Assembly (NCBI GenBank): GCA_040752295.1
Contig: JBFMFE010000001.1
Coordinates: forward strand, 1 to 10,024
Length of the DNA stretch: 10,024 nucleotides
Direction of reading: 5' to 3'
Source: JBFMFE01 sp040752295
GTDB lineage: Bacteria > UBP15 > UBA6099 > JBFMBQ01
This document shows, piece after piece, positions 6,310 through 10,024 of the stretch (positions are counted from its first letter, which is position 1; every line of letters begins with the position of its first letter). Position numbers and translations under genes: made by a program. The notes beneath the pieces are model-generated. The model saw only the letters and a program-made list of their open reading frames with translations. It was not told the origin of the DNA and searched no databases.

Positions 6310-7418
6310 CACACCATGCAAAGCCCTTCGAACGCGGCGAAACCGCGTCCGTTCCTCAGCCACATTTCAACCGGGTGCTCGCGGATATAGCCGTGCCCTC
6401 CGAGTATCTGCACGGCGCGGTCCGTGGTCTTCATGACCATGTCCGCGGAATACCTTTTGGCGAGGTACGCCTGCCTGCTCACGTCCTCGCCCCTGTCCAT
6501 TTTCCACGCCGCCTCCCACGCGAGCAGGCGCGCGGCGTCTATCTCGATCGCCATCTCGGCGAGCATGAAGGCTATCGCCTGCCTCGAGGCGATCGGCTCG
6601 CCGAAGGCGACCCTCTCCTTCGCGTAATCGCGCGAGTACTCGAACGCCGCCCTCGCCACCCCCACCGCCGCCGCCGTCAGGGCGATCCGGCTGTAGTTCA
6701 TCAACTTCAGAAAATTGCATCCCCCGTCGCCCCCGAGCCTGTTGTTCCTCGGAACCCGGCACTCCTTCAACTCAAGCTCGATCGTGTCCAGCGCCTTCAG
6801 ACCCATGTTCTTCTCGCGCTCCCTCTTTTTCAGCCCGGTCGTCTTGCGCGGAACGATGAAGCCGTCCACGCCGGCGTACCCCGCGCCCCGGGCGGTGACG
6901 GCGAACACCAGGAACGTCTCCGCCTGCGACCCGAGCGGCACGAGGCATTTTCTTCCGTTCAGGACGTAGTCCCCGCCGTCCGGATCAGCCCTCGTGGTCA
7001 TCGAGGCGGGATCGAAGGACATCGAAGGCTCGACGACAGCCATCGTCGCCGCCGCAAATTCGTCGGCGCAGAATCGCGGCAGGTGCTCGCTCTTCTGCTC
7101 TCCGGTCCCCATCTCCAGGACCGGCAGCGCGAAAAGCGCGGGCGCCATCACGTGCAGCGCGATTGACAGGTCCCCCCACGCAAGCTCCTCGGCGACGAGA
7201 ACTCCCTGAAAAACCGAGCGTTCCGCGCCGAAACCCCCGAAGGATTCAGGGATCGCGTTCCGCACAAGCCCCAGGTCCCACGCCTTCCGGACGAGTTCCT
7301 CGGGGATTGTGCCCTCCTCGTCGCATTTCCTCGCCGCGGGTCTCAACTCGTTCTTCGCGAAGTCCGCGACCGTGTCCCTTATCATCCTCTGTTCGTCGTC
7401 AAGCTGAAATGAAACCAT
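6309..7418 (-). CDS. Acyl-CoA dehydrogenase A (short C-terminus)
   Basis: 369 residues with the acyl-CoA dehydrogenase architecture: helical N-domain (DEQRMIRDTVADFAKNELRPAA), middle beta domain, and C-terminal helical domain (KERVAFGEPIASRQAIAFMLAEM and GGHGYIREHPVEMWLRNGRGF). The usual TEPxAGSD patch is degenerate: VVEPSMSFDPAS at 128-139. The protein ends at AAFEGLCMV, five residues after the catalytic-type Glu364, so the final helix that usually follows EGT is absent. From memory, a subfamily of such enzymes ends this way, so the short tail is probably native. It is the first gene of the operon, with SD GGAGG 6 nt before the ATG. With dehydrogenase B directly downstream, the pair could form a hetero-oligomer or act in succession. 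Confidence 0.92.
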   Translation of the reverse strand: MVSFQLDDEQRMIRDTVADFAKNELRPAARKCDEEGTIPEELVRKAWDLGLVRNAIPESFGGFGAERSVFQGVLVAEELAWGDLSIALHVMAPALFALPVLEMGTGEQKSEHLPRFCADEFAAATMAVVEPSMSFDPASMTTRADPDGGDYVLNGRKCLVPLGSQAETFLVFAVTARGAGYAGVDGFIVPRKTTGLKKREREKNMGLKALDTIELELKECRVPRNNRLGGDGGCNFLKLMNYSRIALTAAAVGVARAAFEYSRDYAKERVAFGEPIASRQAIAFMLAEMAIEIDAARLLAWEAAWKMDRGEDVSRQAYLAKRYSADMVMKTTDRAVQILGGHGYIREHPVEMWLRNGRGFAAFEGLCMV

Positions 7419-7483
7419 TTCCCGCCTCCCCGTTTCACCTCGATGCTCGTTCCATAAATATGATAATAAAAATGTTCTTCACT

Positions 7484-7512
7484 ATAGTAAATTATTCTCC
7501 ATGCCCTGTCAA
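7484..7512 (-). promoter_or_regulatory. Sigma-70-type promoter of the six-gene operon
   Basis: On the minus strand, a consensus -35 box TTGACA (7512-7507) is followed by a 17-nt spacer and a -10 box TACTAT (7489-7484, four of six matches). The -10 overlaps the 8-bp palindrome ACTATAGT (7481-7488), a possible but unproven operator. Transcription would start near 7477, giving a leader of about 60 nt before the first dehydrogenase ATG (7418). The leader is AT-rich and then carries the SD GGGGAGG. Confidence 0.7.
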
Positions 7513-7649
7513 CGCCGAATTTATTTCCCCGCTGCCTCAACCTTAAAACGGTCTCTCCCCTGCGCCCCTGCGTCTGAACACCGGTTGAACCTTCCGGTTT
7601 TTCCGGCGACGGTGTAAAGTATCTTGCGTTCTCCGCCGTACCTGCCGCC

Positions 7650-8564
7650 ATGACCGACGAGCGAACGGTAAAAAAATTCGCATCCAGCCTCAGGGGCGGC
7701 GTAATGACCGGCGAACCTCTCAGCGGACACACCACGTTCAGGATCGGCGGTCCGGCGCGGCTCATGATACTGCCCGCCGACGCGGATGACCTCATGGCGG
7801 GACTGGAACTGTGCGCGGAGGGCGGGATACCGTACTTCATACTCGGCAACGGGTCGAACCTCGTTTTCCCCGACGAAGGCTTCCCCGGGGCGGTATTCAA
7901 AATGAGGTCGCTGAATCGCGCGGCGGTGGAAGGGGCGCGCGTTCGCGCCGGGGCGGGGGCGATGCTCCCGCGGCTCGCCCGGCTGGCGATGAGGAACTCG
8001 CTCGGCGGGCTTGAGTTCGCCGCGGGCATACCCGGCACAGCCGGCGGGGCGGTCGTGATGAACGCGGGCGACAGCGACGGCGCCACCGGCGACCTCGTGG
8101 AAGAGGTGCGCGTGCTCGAGGGCGGGACGCAAAAGACGCTCCGCCGCGCCGACCTCGCGTTCGCATACAGGCACAGCGCGTTCAGGAAAAGAAAAGGCGC
8201 CGTAGCCGTAGAGGTCGTACTCGAGCTGCGGCAGGAGCGCGACCCGGCGGAAATCGGGCGGAGAACGGCGGAGAAGATACGGCGCAGAAGGGAGAGGTTT
8301 CCGCTGAGCCTGCCGAACGCCGGTTCGGTGTTCAGGAACCCCGCCGGCGACTACGCCGGGCGCCTGATCGAGGCGGCGGGATGCAAGGGGATGAGTGAAG
8401 GCGGGGCTGAAGTGTCCAGCAGGCACGCCAATTTCATAGTGAACCGTGGCGGCGCGACTGGCGCGGACGTCGCCGCGCTGATCAAACGCGTGCAGGAAAA
8501 GGTCTTCGAGTCGTCCGGCGTCTTACTCGAACCCGAAGTCGAACTCGTCCGCGTCCCCGTCTGA
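7650..8564 (+). CDS. murB: UDP-N-acetylenolpyruvoylglucosamine reductase (MurB, type II)
   Basis: It reduces UDP-GlcNAc-enolpyruvate to UDP-MurNAc with NADPH and FAD, the second committed step of peptidoglycan synthesis, in the cytoplasm. Visible motifs in the 304 residues are TTFRIGGPA (28-36), GNGSNLVF (66-73) for FAD binding, AAGIPGTAGGAVVMNAG (124-140), YRHSAF (173-178) with catalytic Arg174, PNAGSVFRNP (222-231) with the catalytic proton donor Ser226, SRHANFIVN (257-265) and LEPEVEL with catalytic Glu296. The YRxSxF loop and the length are typical of type II MurB. No clear SD precedes the ATG at 7650. An in-frame ATG at 7704 has AGGGG 7 nt upstream but would remove residues that family members usually have. 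The gene stands alone, divergent from the CoA operon, without murC or ddl next to it. Confidence 0.96.
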   Translation: MTDERTVKKFASSLRGGVMTGEPLSGHTTFRIGGPARLMILPADADDLMAGLELCAEGGIPYFILGNGSNLVFPDEGFPGAVFKMRSLNRAAVEGARVRAGAGAMLPRLARLAMRNSLGGLEFAAGIPGTAGGAVVMNAGDSDGATGDLVEEVRVLEGGTQKTLRRADLAFAYRHSAFRKRKGAVAVEVVLELRQERDPAEIGRRTAEKIRRRRERFPLSLPNAGSVFRNPAGDYAGRLIEAAGCKGMSEGGAEVSSRHANFIVNRGGATGADVAALIKRVQEKVFESSGVLLEPEVELVRVPV

Positions 8565-8651
8565 ACGCGGGATTATTCACACCGTCACCATAACGCGATT
8601 TCGCGAGTTCCAGAAAGACTCTGGGCGTAACTGTTCAGCAAAGTGAAGCTT

Positions 8652-8711
8652 CGACAAAGGTAAATTTTCCAAAGAGACAGCCTGCCGATATTCAATTTTG
8701 ATTCCGGTGCA
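8652..8711 (+). repeat. Dispersed ~60-bp repeat, copy A
   Basis: Matches 9748-9805 at about 47 of 60 aligned positions with two single-base gaps. A 16-nt identical core, CGATATTCAATTTTGA, lies at 8686-8701. It sits 88 nt after murB. Together with copy B it brackets the interrupted methyltransferase gene in direct orientation. Confidence 0.75.
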
Positions 8712-8730
8712 AAAACCCTTTTCGGCGCGG

Positions 8731-8749
8731 TACGCCTGCCTGCCGCGCC
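8731..8749. repeat. CAGG/CCTG-family fragment
   Basis: ACGCCTGCCTGCCGCGCCG resembles the left arm of the palindromic element found at 8889-8911. It does not form a complete hairpin itself. Confidence 0.3.
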
Positions 8750-8780
8750 GTTTTGTTCCGCGGCCTGTCCGCCGTGCCAA

Positions 8781-8800
8781 CCTGTCTGCCAGCCAGGCAG
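8781..8800. repeat. CAGG/CCTG palindromic element, copy 3
   Basis: CCTGTCTG pairs with CAGGCAGG (one mismatch) around a 5-nt CCAGC loop. This is the same stem-loop plan as 8889-8911. It is followed by further CAGGCAGG words to 8824. Confidence 0.5.
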
Positions 8801-8803
8801 GCG

Positions 8804-8900
8804 GCACAGGCAGGCGCAGGCAGGGAGACCGCGCCCTACATCTCTCGATAATAAAAATATGAGATTTTATGCGGTTATTTGTAGGGCGGCCTGCCTGTGC
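8804..8900. repeat. Imperfect inverted repeat around an AT-rich core
   Basis: GCACAGGCAGGC (8804-8815) is the exact reverse complement of 8889-8900. CGCCCTACA (8832-8840) is the exact reverse complement of TGTAGGGCG (8880-8888). The left arm carries about 16 extra nt between the two blocks. The 39-nt core is AT-rich, with ATCTC (8840-8844) matching GAGAT (8861-8865). It could be a MITE-like remnant or a large hairpin at an RNA 3' end. Confidence 0.6.
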
Positions 8901-8911
8901 GGCAGACAGGC
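8889..8911. repeat. CAGG/CCTG palindromic element, copy 4
   Basis: GCCTGcCTG pairs with CAGaCAGGC (one mismatch) around a TGCGG loop. It is the clearest stem-loop of this short palindromic family in the window and doubles as the right arm of the larger inverted repeat. Confidence 0.55.
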
Positions 8912-9064
8912 ATCTCCGTATGCCGCCGCCGAATTTGATGTTTTTGACTTTTTGCGCCAGAATCAATTTTCAAGCTGACGCTGTTCTTGCCCCAGCTTGT
9001 TTTCAACCGTCTTTTCTGATAGGTTTTTTGTTGTTTCGGTTCAGTCACGATGGCGGGAGGCTCT

Positions 9065-9739
9065 ATGAGCGATGATTCCTGCGCCGCCCGGAGGATGCGC
9101 GAACACTTCGAGAGAGTGAAGCTGTCGCCCGCGGACGCGCCCGCGACACGGAGGTACGCGTCGGCGAAGCTGAAGCTGGCGGAGCGCTGGCTGAATCTGT
9201 CGGACGGCGTCTCCATCCTCGACCTCGGCTGCGGGAACGGCGTTTTCAGCGTGCGCCTCGCAGAGAGGGGAGTGTGAGTCGTGGGCGCCGACCTCTCCGA
9301 AAACCTCCTCTCGCACAACCCCCTGAAGGACAAGGTCAGGTGCGACGCCGGCGCGCTGTGTTTCCCGGGCGGCTCCTTCGACGTCGCGTTCGAGTCTAAT
9401 CTCCTCCATCACGTCCAATCCCCTGAGGCGGTGGTCCGGGAAATGGCGCGCGTGTCGCGCCGCCACCTCGTGCTCATCGAGCCGAACGCCCTGAACCCGC
9501 TCATGTTCGCGTTCGTCGCGCTGACCCCGACCGAGCGCGGCGCCCTCAGGTTCACCCCGCGTTCGATGCGGAGACTTCTCGAATCGTGCGGCGTGGAACC
9601 GATGGCGGTCTTCGCCACCGGGATGATCACGCAGGAACTGACACCGGCGCTTCTCCTTCCCATTCTGGGTCTTTTCGATTTCGCCTTTCCGCTGGGCGAA
9701 TACGTCGTCGCGATCGGCGTCAAGCCCGGCGCGCGGTAA
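9065..9739 (+). pseudogene. Class I SAM-dependent methyltransferase interrupted by one in-frame TGA
   Basis: Reading 9065-9739 in one frame gives a complete small methyltransferase of about 224 codons with a single internal TGA at 9275-9277 (codon 71). Before it come an N-terminal helix region and the SAM-binding glycine motif ILDLGCGNG (51-59). After it come VVGADLS with the acidic ribose-binding Asp, then FPGGSFDVAFESNLLHHV (Methyltransf_11-like), LIEPN and a full C-terminal domain ending VVAIGVKPGAR. The stop falls in the loop before strand beta-2, where relatives often have Arg or Lys; CGA to TGA is one transition. No frameshift or deletion is visible. The start at 9065 has GGGAGG 4 nt upstream; an ATG at 9050 is also in frame. 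A GTG at 9281 could restart translation but would lack the SAM glycine motif. Substrate unknown. Recent nonsense mutation, readthrough or sequencing error are all possible. Confidence 0.82.
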
Positions 9740-9747
9740 TTCAGCCT

Positions 9748-9805
9748 CAACAAGGGAAATTATCCAAAGAAACAAACGGACGATATTCAATTTTGAAGCC
9801 CTGCA
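9748..9805 (+). repeat. Dispersed ~60-bp repeat, copy B
   Basis: Partner of 8652-8711, starting 9 nt after the methyltransferase stop codon and containing the same 16-nt core at 9781-9796. Both copies lie just downstream of plus-strand genes in the same orientation. They may be 3' intergenic repeats or the footprints of a duplication or insertion. Confidence 0.75.
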
Positions 9806-10010
9806 CTAATTTTTCGCAGGTGGATTGCCTCATTTTGGGATGTTTAAAATTTCACTTTCTAATACATCACAACATGTTTTTTGCGGGTTTCCTATGTGTG
9901 AACTTTCGTACTTTTTGGTTCCCGCTCCACGGAGGAAGCTTTAAAGGCAAATGAATTTTATGTATGTCCGATGCAAATCCGATCATGCGAAAAACAGTAT
10001 GCGCGAAGCC
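9806..10010. other. AT-rich non-coding tail
   Basis: No supported gene. The sequence is clearly more AT-rich than the genes. GGAGG at 9931-9935 is followed 15 nt later by an ATG (9951) whose frame stays open to the window end for 24 codons. The spacing is too long, the peptide has no recognisable features, and its last codons overlap a repeat arm, so I do not call it a gene. Confidence 0.5.
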
Positions 10011-10023
10011 CCTTGGAGTGCGG
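10011..10023 (-). repeat. Truncated inverted copy of the hairpin-H4 repeat arm
   Basis: CCTTGGAGTGCGG is the exact reverse complement of 286-298, the distal arm of hairpin H4 plus its flank. The window ends here, so only 13 nt can be compared. It suggests that the hairpin element recurs in the genome in the opposite orientation. Confidence 0.45.
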
Positions 10024-10024
10024 G

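Larger units (their letters stand above)
8565..9064. other. Repeat-rich intergenic spacer
   Basis: About 500 nt without a credible gene. It contains a dispersed 60-bp repeat copy (8652-8711), several CAGG/CCTG palindromes (8731-8911), a large imperfect inverted repeat around an AT-rich core (8804-8900), and then about 150 nt of AT-rich sequence leading to the methyltransferase. I found no convincing promoter for that gene: a TTGACT at 8944-8949 lacks a matching -10 box. The minus-strand open frame 8577-8966 is an artefact of the palindromes. Confidence 0.7.

Noticed and set aside
4951..6390. A 479-codon open frame on the plus strand
   Set aside because: It is antisense to acyl-CoA dehydrogenase B, which has intact family motifs. 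The translation is low-complexity Arg/His-rich.
7585..7620. Promoter for murB (TTGAAC and TAAAGT)
   Set aside because: The boxes are 24 nt apart, outside the usual 16-18 nt spacing.
8592..8604. Terminator of murB (CGCG-ATTT-CGCG)
   Set aside because: The stem is only 4-5 bp and no T tract follows.
9275..9320. Selenocysteine insertion at the methyltransferase TGA
   Set aside because: Only a 4-bp GTCG/CGAC pairing follows the TGA, without a convincing bacterial SECIS hairpin. The position is a loop residue typically Arg/Lys, not a catalytic Cys.
9951..10024. Start of a partial gene at the right edge
   Set aside because: The GGAGG is 15 nt from the ATG, the peptide is featureless, and the end of the frame coincides with a repeat arm.

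Overview
The window looks like part of the chromosome of an uncultivated, GC-rich bacterium. The genes are GC-rich, and TGA is used as an ordinary stop codon. The intergenic stretches are crowded with short palindromes, G-rich hexamer arrays and degenerate AT-rich repeats. I cannot assign a phylum from the sequence alone. The presence of MurB (peptidoglycan synthesis) fits a bacterium, and the repeat-rich spacers resemble, from memory only, those of metagenome-assembled genomes from PVC-like or Omnitrophota-like lineages.

Layout. (1) Positions 1-683 carry no convincing gene. They hold a run of four hairpins (195-294), palindromic CAGG/CCTG elements, and a composite module repeated at a 130-bp offset whose tail is a (GGGCAC)n hexamer array. 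(2) Positions 684-7418 are a compact six-gene operon on the minus strand, read from right to left: acyl-CoA dehydrogenase A, acyl-CoA dehydrogenase B, a BKACE-family (DUF849) beta-keto acid cleavage enzyme, a metallo-beta-lactamase-fold hydrolase, an unrecognised 225-residue helical protein, and an AMP-forming acyl-CoA ligase. A near-consensus sigma-70 promoter (7484-7512) precedes the first gene. Junctions are tight: stop and SD overlapping, 25 nt, 81 nt, an ATGA overlap, and a 20-nt overlap. (3) Positions 7650-8564 on the plus strand encode MurB, divergent from the operon. (4) Positions 8565-9064 are a non-coding stretch with a large imperfect inverted repeat and one copy of a roughly 60-bp dispersed repeat. 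(5) Positions 9065-9739 encode a class I SAM-dependent methyltransferase interrupted by a single in-frame TGA. (6) Positions 9740-10024 are AT-rich and non-coding. They begin with the second copy of the 60-bp repeat and end with what looks like the start of an inverted copy of the hairpin element seen near position 290.

How the genes may work together. The operon reads as a catabolic CoA-thioester module. The ligase would activate a carboxylic acid, the two dehydrogenases would introduce double bonds, the BKACE enzyme would cleave a beta-keto acid using acetyl-CoA, and the MBL-fold protein could hydrolyse a thioester or lactone intermediate. The substrate is unknown. Several enzymes depart from family consensus at visible motif positions: HxHxEH in the MBL protein, YGQVE and TFK in the ligase, no acidic residue in the BKACE N-terminal loop, and a short C-terminus in dehydrogenase A. 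The orphan 225-residue gene, translationally coupled inside this operon, is the best candidate for an undescribed component.
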